Origin: Alteromonadaceae bacterium XY-R5
GTDB lineage: Bacteria; Pseudomonadota; Gammaproteobacteria; Enterobacterales; Alteromonadaceae
Direction of reading: 5' to 3'
DNA: 64,000 bases
Assembly: GCA_001660395.1 (NCBI GenBank)
Contig: LXWE01000002.1
Location: forward strand, 248,001-312,000
The notes below the pieces were generated by a model. The model was not told the origin of the DNA. It worked only from the letters and a program-made list of their open reading frames with translations, and did not search any database. Made by a program: the position numbers and the translations under genes. This document shows positions 29,835 to 39,020 of the stretch, piece after piece. Each line of letters begins with the position of its first letter. Within the stretch, counting starts at the first letter, position 1.

Positions 29835-30218
29835 TTAAAGCAATACTTTATAGCCGTCTGCTTCTAATGCTTTGGCAGCATGTTGCAGGTTTTTGCTTTT
29901 TACCAAAAAGAAGTCGGTTTCAAAGGTCGATACGACAAAAATGCTGATCTTTGCCGCCGCAAGCACAGAGCCGATCTGCGCCATAATCCCCACCATGGAT
30001 AATTGCAGGGGACCAAGCACTTCGAGCACTCGCCAGTCACCATCGGCTTCGTCGGCGTCAATATGAATAGTATCTGGCGCTACCAGAGACAGTTCTTCCT
30101 TGGTTTTACCAATGAAATAAACAGATGCATTAAAAATTTGCGCAGGAATAGGCGCAGAGACAGGCAAACTATAAATAGTAAATGTGTCGGGCAGTGCAGC
30201 CAGCGTTTGTTTCGGCAT
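29835..30218 (-). CDS. ACT-domain protein
   Basis: A 127-residue protein with two ACT-like halves (VLEVLGPLQLSMVGIMAQIGSVLAAAKISIFVVSTFETDFFLVK, split over residues 60-105). Such domains bind amino acids. The start at 30218 is chosen over an upstream ATG at 30266 because AAGGATCGAGG sits just before it. The ligand is unknown. It is upstream of the EIIA-like gene. Confidence 0.8.
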   Translation of the reverse strand: MPKQTLAALPDTFTIYSLPVSAPIPAQIFNASVYFIGKTKEELSLVAPDTIHIDADEADGDWRVLEVLGPLQLSMVGIMAQIGSVLAAAKISIFVVSTFETDFFLVKSKNLQHAAKALEADGYKVLL

Positions 30219-30879
30219 GGGTACCTCGATCCTTAGGTTCATCTCAATTGTGCTAGACATGGCCATAAAGTCAAGGTTATTTCAGCTGTGGGAAAAATTT
30301 ATTATTTTTAAAAGTTATCCACTTATTCTGTGGATAACCTTGTTGAGTACCAATAGGATATCTTTTAAGTGTTTGATAATTAATGAAAATAATCTCTGTA
30401 TATTTTTTGCTCAGTGCCGAAGTTGTTCACTTGGCAGCGCTTTTTAGTGGATAAATCAAGTCTTTTTATCCTGATTCTGTCGTTTAAAAAATGGGCTTTT
30501 ATTGCTTTATGTCAAGTCTTTTTGACCTGGTTTTTGTTTGAAAACGTCATTTACGTTGACCTTTATCTATAAAGGCCGAGATTTTGCAAAACTAACATTT
30601 CAATGCGAATGAAATTTCACCTAATAAGGAGATAAAAAGGGTCAGAGTTGGTCGCTTTTATGATTCTGTTGAAAGGTAAGAATGATAAAAATCAGGTGAA
30701 AAATGCCTCAACGGAAACATAATTATCAATATCAACAAATAGTTAGTTCGATAGTGTGTGCTGTTTAATAACTCTACTGATTTTGAAAAGTTATTCACAA
30801 AGCCTGTCGGCTTTCTTTTTCAGACATGTGCAATTTTCTGGTATGGTTGGCGTATTATTGCCGTAGCAGAGTCACTTTG
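30219..30879. other. Long AT-rich intergenic region with DnaA-box-like sites
   Basis: A 660-bp gap between diverging genes. It holds an inverted repeat GTTATCCAC/GTGGATAAC (30314-30338) and four sites matching TTATNCACA in 8 or 9 of 9 positions: 30315-30323 (+), 30329-30337 (-), 30446-30454 (-) and 30791-30799 (+). The 12-mer TCAAGTCTTTTT occurs at 30456 and 30512. No convincing ORF with a ribosome-binding site was found. Confidence 0.4.
30799..30820 (+). terminator. Terminator-like hairpin upstream of the patatin gene
   Basis: AAAGCC-TGTC-GGCTTT followed by CTTTTT. It lies upstream of the patatin start at 30880 and after a stretch with no gene, so it ends some untraced transcript or attenuates the patatin mRNA. 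Confidence 0.6.
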
Positions 30880-31953
30880 ATGCAAGTATTAGATGTATAT
30901 GCTGGCCCACAGGCCATCAAGCGGATAAAAGCCGAAGGTTTTAGCGCCAGTTTGTTTGATTATATGCTTGGCGCATCGGGCGGACCTAAGTGGTTTATTC
31001 TCGCAGGGTTAGATCGGGTTTTACCCCGTTTTATGTCCAGTGCTGCAAAGCCGATACATCTGATGGGGTCATCCGCCGGTGCATTTCGTATGGCCTGTTA
31101 TGGTCAGAAAGATCCGCTTGCTGCAATCAATCGTTTGGCGGAGCATTATTCAGGCACAGTGTACTCGGCTAAACCCAGCGTGGCAGAAATCAGTTCCAAG
31201 GCCAGAGATCTCGTCAGTTATGTGTTAAGTGATAACGGTGCAGCCGAAATCATTGCCAATCCGCAGCTTAAAGCCCATTTTGTGGTGGCGTTGTGTAAAG
31301 GCCTGGCCAGATTTGAACGTACATCTCTGCAAATGCTGGGATTGATTGGGTCCGCATCGGCCAATGCACTAACGCGCCGATACCTTGGTCGCTTTTTTGA
31401 ACGGGTGATTTTTGATGCACCTGAATCTGAACTGATAATACAGGACCCATATAAGTTGCCGACGCATCGTTGTGCACTCACGCCGGAAAATTTGCGTGAG
31501 GCTCTGATCGCATCAGGCTCTATACCTCTTGTATTAGAAGGGATTGCCAATATCCCGGGAGCGCCGGCGGGAATGTATCGGGATGGTGGTATTGTAGACT
31601 ATCACTTTGATTTACAACTGGGGCCAAAAGACGGTCTGGTGCTGTATCCGCACTTTTATTCCACCCCTATCCCTGGCTGGTTCGATAAACAATTGCGTGG
31701 GCGAAAAGTGCATCAGGCCAGCTATGACAATGTGGTAATGCTGGTGCCTTCAGCGGAATTTGTGGCCAGTTTGCCCTATGCAAAAATTCCGGATCGTAAA
31801 GATTTTGAAACCCTGACACCGGAGCAGCGCATTCCATACTGGCATAAGGTTATTGCCGAAAGTGACAGAATGGGAGAGGCCTTTTTAGCACTGGCTGAAA
31901 CACCTGAAAAGATGCTTGCACAGATAAAACCATTGCCCTTCGGCACAATTTAA
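30880..31953 (+). CDS. Patatin-like phospholipase family protein
   Basis: A 357-residue protein. The N-terminal anion-hole segment GASGGPKWFILAGLDRVL, the nucleophile motif GSSAGAF and the Asp in YRDGGIVDYHFD give the Ser-Asp dyad of patatin lipases. No signal peptide. The ATG at 30880 is preferred over an upstream ATG at 30826 because the first 18 codons do not resemble the family and lie next to a terminator hairpin. The lipid substrate is unknown. Confidence 0.85.
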   Translation: MQVLDVYAGPQAIKRIKAEGFSASLFDYMLGASGGPKWFILAGLDRVLPRFMSSAAKPIHLMGSSAGAFRMACYGQKDPLAAINRLAEHYSGTVYSAKPSVAEISSKARDLVSYVLSDNGAAEIIANPQLKAHFVVALCKGLARFERTSLQMLGLIGSASANALTRRYLGRFFERVIFDAPESELIIQDPYKLPTHRCALTPENLREALIASGSIPLVLEGIANIPGAPAGMYRDGGIVDYHFDLQLGPKDGLVLYPHFYSTPIPGWFDKQLRGRKVHQASYDNVVMLVPSAEFVASLPYAKIPDRKDFETLTPEQRIPYWHKVIAESDRMGEAFLALAETPEKMLAQIKPLPFGTI

Positions 31954-32234
31954 AATCCGGAATAATCAAACATAAACTAATGTTAAATGATTGTTTTTGA
32001 TTTATTATCAAAAAGCATAAGCGTAAATCGGGCCGGATTTTAGCTGCTGCATAGTGAAATTTATCATACAATAACATAAAGAATTGATGTAACAGGGTCT
32101 TTTGCACGTCCTGCCTGACCAACCACTGGTCGTCTATTTGCGCAAAGTTGATGGTAGACACTTGTTACTTTTTGATTGATCAGTTGGTTGATTGCCACTG
32201 ATTAGAATTGCATTAATCTCAGTAGGGGATTTTG
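31954..32234. other. Intergenic region before the GntR/FadR regulator gene
   Basis: 280 bp, AT-rich. A short inverted repeat GACCA/TGGTC at 32117-32131 could be an operator for the downstream regulator. No terminator for the patatin gene was recognised. Confidence 0.2.
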
Positions 32235-32957
32235 ATGGGAAGTCAGGTAAAGAATCGACCGCAAAGCATCCATGGATGGGTAGCTGCAGAACTTGGAACA
32301 CGTATTGTTAGCGGTGTGTATGCACCCGGCGAATATATACCCAATGAAACCACTATTGGCGAAGAGCTAAATGTGTCGCGTACCGCATTGCGTGAAGCGT
32401 TTAAAATTCTCGCAGCCAAAGGGTTAATTGAATCCCGTCCAAAACTGGGTACGCGTATTCGTCCGCGCAAATACTGGAACATGCTTGATGCTGAGATTTT
32501 AAGCTGGTGTTTCGAGTCAAAGCCATCGCCACAGTTTTTCATATCGTTGTTTGAAATTCGTGAAATTTTCGAACCTGCTGCAGCCGAACTGGCGGCAAAG
32601 AATCGTACTGAAGATCAGGTCGCTAAATTAAGTGATGCCTATCAGGCGATGGAAAATGCCGAATTGGGCACAGAAGAAGTGTTTTCCAGTGATTTGGAAT
32701 TCCACCTGGCGGTACTCGAAGCCACTAACAATGAATTTATGATTTCGCTGGGCATGACAATTCAAACGGCGATGATGGGGTTGTTCCGTTTAAGTTCGTC
32801 GATTGAAGAAGAGTATAAAGATTCCCTACCGGACCATAGAGCCGTTTATGAAGCCATTGCCCAGCAAGATGCCGCTGGTGCAAAACAGCAGATGTTTGAG
32901 CTGTTAGCAGATTCTAAAGAAAATCTGGATTATGCATTAAAGCATTTCGTAGAATAG
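32235..32957 (+). CDS. GntR-family regulator, FadR/FCD subfamily
   Basis: A 240-residue regulator. The winged helix at about 10-75 (NRPQSIHGWVAAELGTRIVS, NVSRTALREAFKILAAKGLI) is followed by an all-helical FCD ligand domain with metal-binding His residues (LEFHLAVLEATNN, LPDHRAVYEAI). Subfamily members often sense sugar acids or organic acids. The gene lies 0.8 kb before a polysaccharide locus that releases glucuronate, so a role in controlling it is plausible but not shown. The ATG at 32235 follows GGGG; an upstream TTG adds one residue. Confidence 0.87.
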   Translation: MGSQVKNRPQSIHGWVAAELGTRIVSGVYAPGEYIPNETTIGEELNVSRTALREAFKILAAKGLIESRPKLGTRIRPRKYWNMLDAEILSWCFESKPSPQFFISLFEIREIFEPAAAELAAKNRTEDQVAKLSDAYQAMENAELGTEEVFSSDLEFHLAVLEATNNEFMISLGMTIQTAMMGLFRLSSSIEEEYKDSLPDHRAVYEAIAQQDAAGAKQQMFELLADSKENLDYALKHFVE

Positions 32958-32967
32958 TAATATTACA

Positions 32968-33007
32968 GGCATAAAAAAACCGACCTTGATGTCGGTTTTT
33001 TTATGCC
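32968..33007. terminator. Strong bidirectional terminator
   Basis: A 17-bp perfect stem (GGCATAAAAAAACCGAC and its complement) with a six-base loop. It separates the regulator gene from the converging lipoprotein gene. Confidence 0.92.
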
Positions 33008-33016
33008 TGGCAACTG

Positions 33017-33460
33017 CTAGGCTAAAGGATTCGTGCACTCAGCATATACGGTATGGCGTTTATTGAAGGTATATAAATGTACCGTCAATGGAATGCCCTT
33101 GACCGACTTCCACAACTGCTGCTTATCTGCGCCAGGACAAATGGCCTTTTGCAGGTAGTTACGTTGTACTTCCTTACTCATATCCAATGACTGCGGAATT
33201 TGAATATAGGCATTGATGGTGCCATTCACTGCCTGAGCACCCTGATAGTACCAGTCACCACCGATAAAATTGGACTGAAACACACGATTCACCAGCTTCA
33301 GCGTATTGTCAGAAATCGAGACGGAGGCTGGACTGACATAACTTGCCTGGCTGGCAGACTGACTCTGGATACAGCTCGATAGGACAACTGAAGCACACAT
33401 GACCAGAGCCATCAGCAGAGGCTTGCGGCTGATTTTGTCAATGTAGAGGTTATGGTTCAT
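33017..33460 (-). CDS. Hypothetical lipoprotein
   Basis: A 147-residue protein with a lipoprotein signal (PLLMALVMCASVVLSSC, lipobox LSSC near residue 30). The mature part has two Cys (AICPGADKQ and VYAECTNPLA) that may pair, and no family was recognised. It converges on the regulator gene and is not part of the downstream operon. Confidence 0.7.
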   Translation of the reverse strand: MNHNLYIDKISRKPLLMALVMCASVVLSSCIQSQSASQASYVSPASVSISDNTLKLVNRVFQSNFIGGDWYYQGAQAVNGTINAYIQIPQSLDMSKEVQRNYLQKAICPGADKQQLWKSVKGIPLTVHLYTFNKRHTVYAECTNPLA

Positions 33461-33792
33461 GTTTCACCCTGATTCCGAGTTGGTCTGCCCTTTGTATCGG
33501 CGCAGGGGGAGGGGACTAAAGTCGACTTTTAGATGTTATCGTTATAGTTAAATCGTCTAAGTTGCTTAAATTATCTTAAAGAATTGCTATTTCAGTCGAC
33601 TCTGCCACGTTGCTTTTGCATCAGGTAAATGGGTGTAAAGTTTATGTAAGTTGTTGGTTGGGGTAGCTATCGCTGCTAAGGGTTTATATCTGCAATTTTC
33701 TTATTCATATTTGAATGTGCGGTAAGTAAGTATTTGCAAATAGTACCGGCTTTCAGCATGTTAGCATTTTGTTAAATTAGGGTGGGTGGCCA
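33461..33792. other. Promoter region of the polysaccharide locus
   Basis: A 332-bp AT-rich gap between diverging genes (lipoprotein and first GH43). It must hold both promoters. No clear -35/-10 pair or strong palindrome could be assigned by eye. Confidence 0.25.
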
Positions 33793-34812
33793 GTGCGTAA
33801 TATTAAAGCGACATTCATGACGGGGTTTCGCATCCTCACGTGCGTCCGGTATGTCATAACGGCTATGGTCGGGCTGCTGGGAGTAGTGTCCTGTAGCAGC
33901 GGCCAGCAGGCGCAACAATACCCGGTTGCAACAGCAAAAGACGATAATGTCTTTGTATTCGCCAGTTTTCGCGGCAACGGTGAAGATGGTTTACATCTGG
34001 CGTATTCCGAAGATGGACTAATCTGGAAGGCGCTGAATCAGGACATATCTATTTTGGCACCAAAGGTTGGCGGTAAGCTGATGCGCGATCCCTGCATCAT
34101 TCAGGGGCCTGACGGCCTGTTCCATATGGTCTGGACCAGCAGTTGGGAAGAGCAGGGGATCGGTATTGCCCATTCGAAGGATTTAATTCACTGGAGTGAA
34201 CAGCGCTTTATTCCGGTGATGCAGGACTTTGCCACTGCCAAAAATGCCTGGGCACCGGAAATCAGCTGGGATCCTGATCAACAGAGGTACATCATTTACT
34301 GGGCGTCTACCTTGCCGGGTACATATCCTCAGTCTGAAGCTATGGCAGATAAGGGCTGGGACCATCGCATTTACGCGACCACTACTCAGGATTTCGTCAC
34401 CTATACGCCAACCCAGCTGTATTATCAGCCTGGGTTTAATGTCATAGATGCCAGCATTCATCCAACCAGCGACGGTTATGTCATGCTGCTAAAGGATGAA
34501 ACCCGTTATCCCGCCGCCAAGAATCTATATGTGGCTACAAGCAATAGTATGAGTGGTCCGTGGAACAAAGCTGTTGCCCCTTTTTCTCCTGAGGGAATTT
34601 GGGTTGAGGGCCCTACCTTATTAAAAACCGACGATTGGTATTACGTTTACTATGATGAATATACCCGCCATCAATACGGGGCCATGCGTACGCAGGATTT
34701 TATCCATTGGCAGAATGTGTCAGACCAAATCCAGCTACCATCGGGCACGCGTCATGGCACTGTGGTTGCGATCAGCAGGGTACAGTTAAAGGCGTTAATC
34801 GACGCATATTAA
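33793..34812 (+). CDS. GH43-like glycoside hydrolase, lipoprotein
   Basis: A 339-residue five-bladed beta-propeller glycosidase of the GH43 clan. A lipoprotein signal ends at VVSCSSG. Conserved propeller segments are FASFRGNGEDGLHLAYSEDG, RDPCIIQGPDGLFHMVWTSS, WAPEISWDPDQQRYIIYWAS and the likely general-acid region WVEGPTLLKTDDWYYVYYDE. Activity is probably on arabinose, xylose or galactose side groups. The GTG at 33793 gives a long pre-signal region; an ATG at 33817 is possible. First gene of the locus, 33 bp before the GH115 gene. Confidence 0.83.
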   Translation: MRNIKATFMTGFRILTCVRYVITAMVGLLGVVSCSSGQQAQQYPVATAKDDNVFVFASFRGNGEDGLHLAYSEDGLIWKALNQDISILAPKVGGKLMRDPCIIQGPDGLFHMVWTSSWEEQGIGIAHSKDLIHWSEQRFIPVMQDFATAKNAWAPEISWDPDQQRYIIYWASTLPGTYPQSEAMADKGWDHRIYATTTQDFVTYTPTQLYYQPGFNVIDASIHPTSDGYVMLLKDETRYPAAKNLYVATSNSMSGPWNKAVAPFSPEGIWVEGPTLLKTDDWYYVYYDEYTRHQYGAMRTQDFIHWQNVSDQIQLPSGTRHGTVVAISRVQLKALIDAY

Positions 34813-34845
34813 ATCGGGACTACCGATCAGGGATAAGGGGAAACG

Positions 34846-37323
34846 ATGAACGGACGCAGCAGGCCATGGTTACAACAGCTGGCAATATGGTGTGTGCTCT
34901 ACCTGACTCTGAGTAGCCAGCTGGCCGTAGCGCAAGCCTCGACTTCTTCTGTCCTGATAAGCGATCAAAGCAGCAGTTTGCCTATCTTTGTGGCAGAAGA
35001 ATCAGATCCGTTGATCTTGTGGGCTGCCGAGCAGTTGCAACAGGACATCACCGACATCACGGGCAACCAGCCACGTCTGCTCACTACCCGCAGTTTTCAG
35101 GGAAATGGCATCTATATTGGTCAGGTCAATGCCAGAGTATTTGCTGATGGCAAGCTCATCTCCGCATCGCAGCGCCAGGCCTTAAACTCTCAATGGGAAG
35201 GCTTTAGCTTACATCGCGCCAACAGGAGTCTGATACTCAGTGGCAGCGACGTGCGCGGGACTGTCTATGCGATATTTACGCTAACAGAGCGTCTTGGCGT
35301 ATCACCGTGGAAATGGTGGGCCGATGTACATCCATTGCCACAGAGCAGCCTGAGTCTTGATCTTGCAGAAGACGGGGTGCAGTCTGCGCCGGGAGTGAAG
35401 TATCGCGGCATTTTCCTGAATGATGAAGACTGGGGTTTACGTCCCTGGGCGGCAAACACCCTTGCGCCGCAGGAGGGAAATATTGGTCCCACGACCTATG
35501 AAAAAGTGTTCCAGTTATTACTGCGCCTGCGCGCTAACAGTATTTGGCCTGCCATGCATCCGGGCAGTGAAGCGTTCTTTCGTCAGCCCCACACCCTGGC
35601 ACTGGCCAGGCGCTATCATATGGTGATTGGGAGTTCCCATGCTGAACCCATGTTGCGTAACAATGTAGCTGAGTGGGATAACGCCCGTTTGGGCGATTAT
35701 AACTACTTCACCAACCGCAAAGCCGTTGATGCCTATTGGCAAAGCCGGGTGAATGATCTTAAGCAATCTCAGCTAGAGGCTATGCTGACACTGGGAATGC
35801 GCGGTGTGCACGACAGCCATATGGAAGGTGCGGCAACGCCGGCTGATGCCGCAGCGGTATTATCTGAGGTGATTCGCACGCAGCGTAGCATCCTTAGCAG
35901 TACACTGAGGCAGCCATTAACCAGCGTACCTCAGGTACTCATTCCGTATAAAGAAGTGCTTGAACTTTACCAGCTTGGGCTGGATGTACCCGATGATGTG
36001 ACTCTGGTGTGGCCGGACGATAATTATGGCTACATTCGTCACTTAAGTGATGCAAATGAGCAAACCCGCAGCGGCAGCAGTGGCGTGTATTATCACCTCA
36101 GTTACTGGGGGCGCCCCCATGATTATCTGTGGTTAAGTACCACGCAGCCTGGTTTAATCTGGTACGAAATGAGCCGAGCCTGGCAACACGGTGCAGACAG
36201 AGTGTGGATTGCGAATGTGGGTGATATCAAACCTGCAGAATACAATCTTGAACTGTTTTTGGATATGGCCTGGACGCCACAGGTCAGTTCTGACTGGATT
36301 GGCGAGCATTTACAGGCGTGGGCCGGGCGCGAATTTGGCGCTGCCCTGGCGGCACCTGTCAGTGCCATGATGAGCCAGTACTACCAGTTAGCCATGCTGC
36401 GTAAGCCTGAGTTTATGGGCTGGAGTCAGACAGAACCCACAACCCAAACCACCCAAACCGCATTTAGCTGGAACGAAGCTCAGCGCCGTTTAAAGTTTTA
36501 CCATGAGCTGGAAGGGCAAATGGCTGAACTAAAAGCCAAAGTGCCGAAGGAGCGACAGTCGGCCTGGTTCGAGCTAGTCGAATATCCCATCGCCGCTGCT
36601 ACCGCCATGAATGAAAAGTTTTTATATCGGCAAATGGCGGCACAAAGCCAGGTAAGGGCCGTGAGTGATAATTGCTGGCAACGGGCACTGGCGGCATATC
36701 AACGGATCCAAACTCTGACCCAGCAATATCAGCAACTGGAACAGGGCAAATGGATGCAGATGATGTCGGCATCTCCGCGTCATTTGCCAGTGTTTGCCGC
36801 ACCAACGCCGTTGTCTGAATTGCCGGCCAGTGATCCTAAACGAGAGGATGCGGTGCAATATTGGCAGGCGGCGGATTACACGGCGGCCAGTCGCCCGGAT
36901 AGCGGCCGCTGGTTAACGGTGACGGGCCTTGGCTACAGTAATCGCGCCGTGACGCGTATGCCCATTACCGGCAAATACAAGACTCAGCCCTGGCTTGAAT
37001 ATCAGGCCAGAATTGATACGCCGGGGGAATATCAGTTGCAAGTACGCACATTGCCCACCCATAGCAATGACGGCGACCAACAGGTCTGTGTGACAGTACA
37101 TGATGAGTCTCAGTGTACCGGGCTAAATACCCAGGGCCGCAGCGAGACCTGGAAACAGAATGTATTGCGCAATGCAACACTGAGTGAATTTCACCTGAGT
37201 TTTCCCGCTCCGGGTGTCTACCCTGTCCGCGTTAGCATTAATCAAAGCGGCATTGTGCTGGATCAGCTCGCGCTTTCGCCGCAGTCAGCCACACCAGGTT
37301 ATGAAATACCGTTCATAAATTAA
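34846..37323 (+). CDS. GH115 family alpha-glucuronidase
   Basis: An 825-residue exported enzyme. The signal peptide is in residues 1-30 (LYLTLSSQLAVAQA). The GH115 core shows KYRGIFLNDEDWGLRPWA, LRLRANSIWPAMHPGSEAFF, GSSHAEPMLRNN, TLGMRGVHDSHM, LVWPDDNYGYIRHLSD and YYHLSYWGRPHDYLWL. The C-terminal about 200 residues form the usual beta-sandwich. GH115 enzymes remove (4-O-methyl)-glucuronic acid from xylan or related groups from arabinogalactan. AAGGGGA lies before the ATG. It overlaps no neighbour but is tightly spaced after the GH43 gene. Confidence 0.93.
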   Translation: MNGRSRPWLQQLAIWCVLYLTLSSQLAVAQASTSSVLISDQSSSLPIFVAEESDPLILWAAEQLQQDITDITGNQPRLLTTRSFQGNGIYIGQVNARVFADGKLISASQRQALNSQWEGFSLHRANRSLILSGSDVRGTVYAIFTLTERLGVSPWKWWADVHPLPQSSLSLDLAEDGVQSAPGVKYRGIFLNDEDWGLRPWAANTLAPQEGNIGPTTYEKVFQLLLRLRANSIWPAMHPGSEAFFRQPHTLALARRYHMVIGSSHAEPMLRNNVAEWDNARLGDYNYFTNRKAVDAYWQSRVNDLKQSQLEAMLTLGMRGVHDSHMEGAATPADAAAVLSEVIRTQRSILSSTLRQPLTSVPQVLIPYKEVLELYQLGLDVPDDVTLVWPDDNYGYIRHLSDANEQTRSGSSGVYYHLSYWGRPHDYLWLSTTQPGLIWYEMSRAWQHGADRVWIANVGDIKPAEYNLELFLDMAWTPQVSSDWIGEHLQAWAGREFGAALAAPVSAMMSQYYQLAMLRKPEFMGWSQTEPTTQTTQTAFSWNEAQRRLKFYHELEGQMAELKAKVPKERQSAWFELVEYPIAAATAMNEKFLYRQMAAQSQVRAVSDNCWQRALAAYQRIQTLTQQYQQLEQGKWMQMMSASPRHLPVFAAPTPLSELPASDPKREDAVQYWQAADYTAASRPDSGRWLTVTGLGYSNRAVTRMPITGKYKTQPWLEYQARIDTPGEYQLQVRTLPTHSNDGDQQVCVTVHDESQCTGLNTQGRSETWKQNVLRNATLSEFHLSFPAPGVYPVRVSINQSGIVLDQLALSPQSATPGYEIPFIN

Positions 37324-37457
37324 CATTTTTTACATTTGTTTAAATATTTCCTTGTTATGCGCAAGATTGGTCATATAGCATCATTATTAATCATGTAATG
37401 ATGCATTCAGGGGCGAAAAGCCCGCCGTCTTTAATTAGAATTATCAAGGAAACCATT

Positions 37458-38987
37458 ATGTTGAGCCGTTTGACGGGATATGTCATCGGGTTTACCAGCC
37501 TGTTATTCGCGAGTGTCAGCCAGGCAGAAACCCTTTCTCCGCACACCCTTTTTATTGCCGGCGATTCCACCGCTGCTACGTACAGTACCCCGGACCATCA
37601 GGGCTGGGCGGGTGTGTTACAGGAATATTTTGATAGTAGCAAAGTGACGGTGGATAACCGTGCCAGGGGCGGGCGTAGCGCCCGCACCTTTATCAGTGAA
37701 GGCCACTGGCAAAAGCTGATTGACGATGTTAAGCCAGGCGACTGGGTGTTTATTCAGTTTGGTCATAATGATGCGGGGGCCATCAATGATGATAGTCGCG
37801 CCCGTGGCACTATTCCGGGCATTGGCGAAGACAGCGTCGACATCAACAATTTACTGACCAAACAGGCAGAAACTGTATATAGCTTTGGTCACTATATTCG
37901 CCAGATGGTGGCCGATGTGCGGGCAAAACAGGCGTATCCGGTGCTGATGTCGCTTACGGTACGCAATATCTGGCGTAATGAACGAATTGAACGGGGCTCG
38001 GGTCAGTATGGTGGCTGGATGTATCAGTTGGCCTGGGAGCTGAACACGCCTTTCATCGATGTGACCAATCCGGTGGCTGATGCCCTTGAGAACATGGGCA
38101 AGGTAAAAGCGGCGGAGCTTTACACCAAAGATCACACCCACTTTAATCCCATCGGCGCTTACCTGCATGCCGATACCATTGTTGCGGCCATCAAGGGGCT
38201 GCGCCCAACCCTGGACACAATGCTGTATTCGAAGAAGGGCACTGCAATCACATCGGCAGAATGGACCTTTTTACGCCTGCCTTTTGTCGCCAATGCCAAT
38301 TTACCCAGCGTATTTTTCGTGGGCGATTCGACCGTGCGTAACGGTGCCGGTGATGGCAGCAATGGCCAGTGGGGCTGGGGCGATTTTGTTAAGGATCACC
38401 TCAACACTAAACAAGTCAACATTGTAAACCGTGCTGTGGGCGGGCTAAGTAGCCGTACTTTTGTTACCGGCGGACACTGGCAGCGGGCACTGAACATGAT
38501 GCAACCTGGCGATACTGTGGTGATACAGTTTGGCCACAATGACAATGCCCCCCTTAATGATGACAGTCGCGCCCGTGGCACCATTAAGGGCATAGGTAAC
38601 GAATCCGAACAGATTGACAACATGCTGACCAAACAGCCGGAAACCGTGCACAGTTATGGCTGGTATTTACGCAAAATGATTGGCGAAGCCATGGCGCGCG
38701 GTGTGCGCCCGATTATTTGTTCGCCAGTGCCGCGTAAAACCTGGGATGACAACAACGAAATTGTGTTAGGCAAAGACAGCTACCCTCACTGGGCCTGGCA
38801 GGTGGCACGCCAGAGCGGAGTGATGTTTATCGATTTGCACCGTCTGGTGGCGGAGAAATATAACGCCCTGGGGCCTGCAAAGGTCGATGAACTGTTTGGT
38901 GATGCCCATACCCACACCAGTGAGGCTGGGGCGAAGCTGACGGCAGAAATAGTGGCGGCTGAACTGCAGGCCAGTCTGAATCTTTAA
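37458..38987 (+). CDS. Tandem SGNH/CE12-like acetylesterase
   Basis: A 509-residue exported protein (signal MLSRLTGYVIGFTSLLFASV...SQA) made of two homologous SGNH hydrolase domains, about residues 28-255 and 282-505. Domain 1 has GDST with Ser37, GGRSART, FGHNDAG and DHTH (Asp225, His228). Domain 2 has GDST with Ser291, GGLSSRT, FGHNDNA and DAHTH, where the Asp spacing differs by one. Rhamnogalacturonan and xylan acetylesterases of CE12 look like this. ATG at 37458 is preceded by AAGGA; an earlier in-frame ATG at 37398 would precede the signal. The duplicated segments remain similar at the DNA level. Confidence 0.88.
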   Translation: MLSRLTGYVIGFTSLLFASVSQAETLSPHTLFIAGDSTAATYSTPDHQGWAGVLQEYFDSSKVTVDNRARGGRSARTFISEGHWQKLIDDVKPGDWVFIQFGHNDAGAINDDSRARGTIPGIGEDSVDINNLLTKQAETVYSFGHYIRQMVADVRAKQAYPVLMSLTVRNIWRNERIERGSGQYGGWMYQLAWELNTPFIDVTNPVADALENMGKVKAAELYTKDHTHFNPIGAYLHADTIVAAIKGLRPTLDTMLYSKKGTAITSAEWTFLRLPFVANANLPSVFFVGDSTVRNGAGDGSNGQWGWGDFVKDHLNTKQVNIVNRAVGGLSSRTFVTGGHWQRALNMMQPGDTVVIQFGHNDNAPLNDDSRARGTIKGIGNESEQIDNMLTKQPETVHSYGWYLRKMIGEAMARGVRPIICSPVPRKTWDDNNEIVLGKDSYPHWAWQVARQSGVMFIDLHRLVAEKYNALGPAKVDELFGDAHTHTSEAGAKLTAEIVAAELQASLNL

Positions 38988-39020
38988 GCTCGGATGTTGA
39001 GCAACACAAGGAGCAACAAG

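Noticed and set aside
30314-30338. Replication origin
   Set aside because: Only a few DnaA-like boxes, no origin-linked genes (mnmG, dnaA, gidB) and no AT-rich 13-mer array; treated as a possible regulatory or titration site only.
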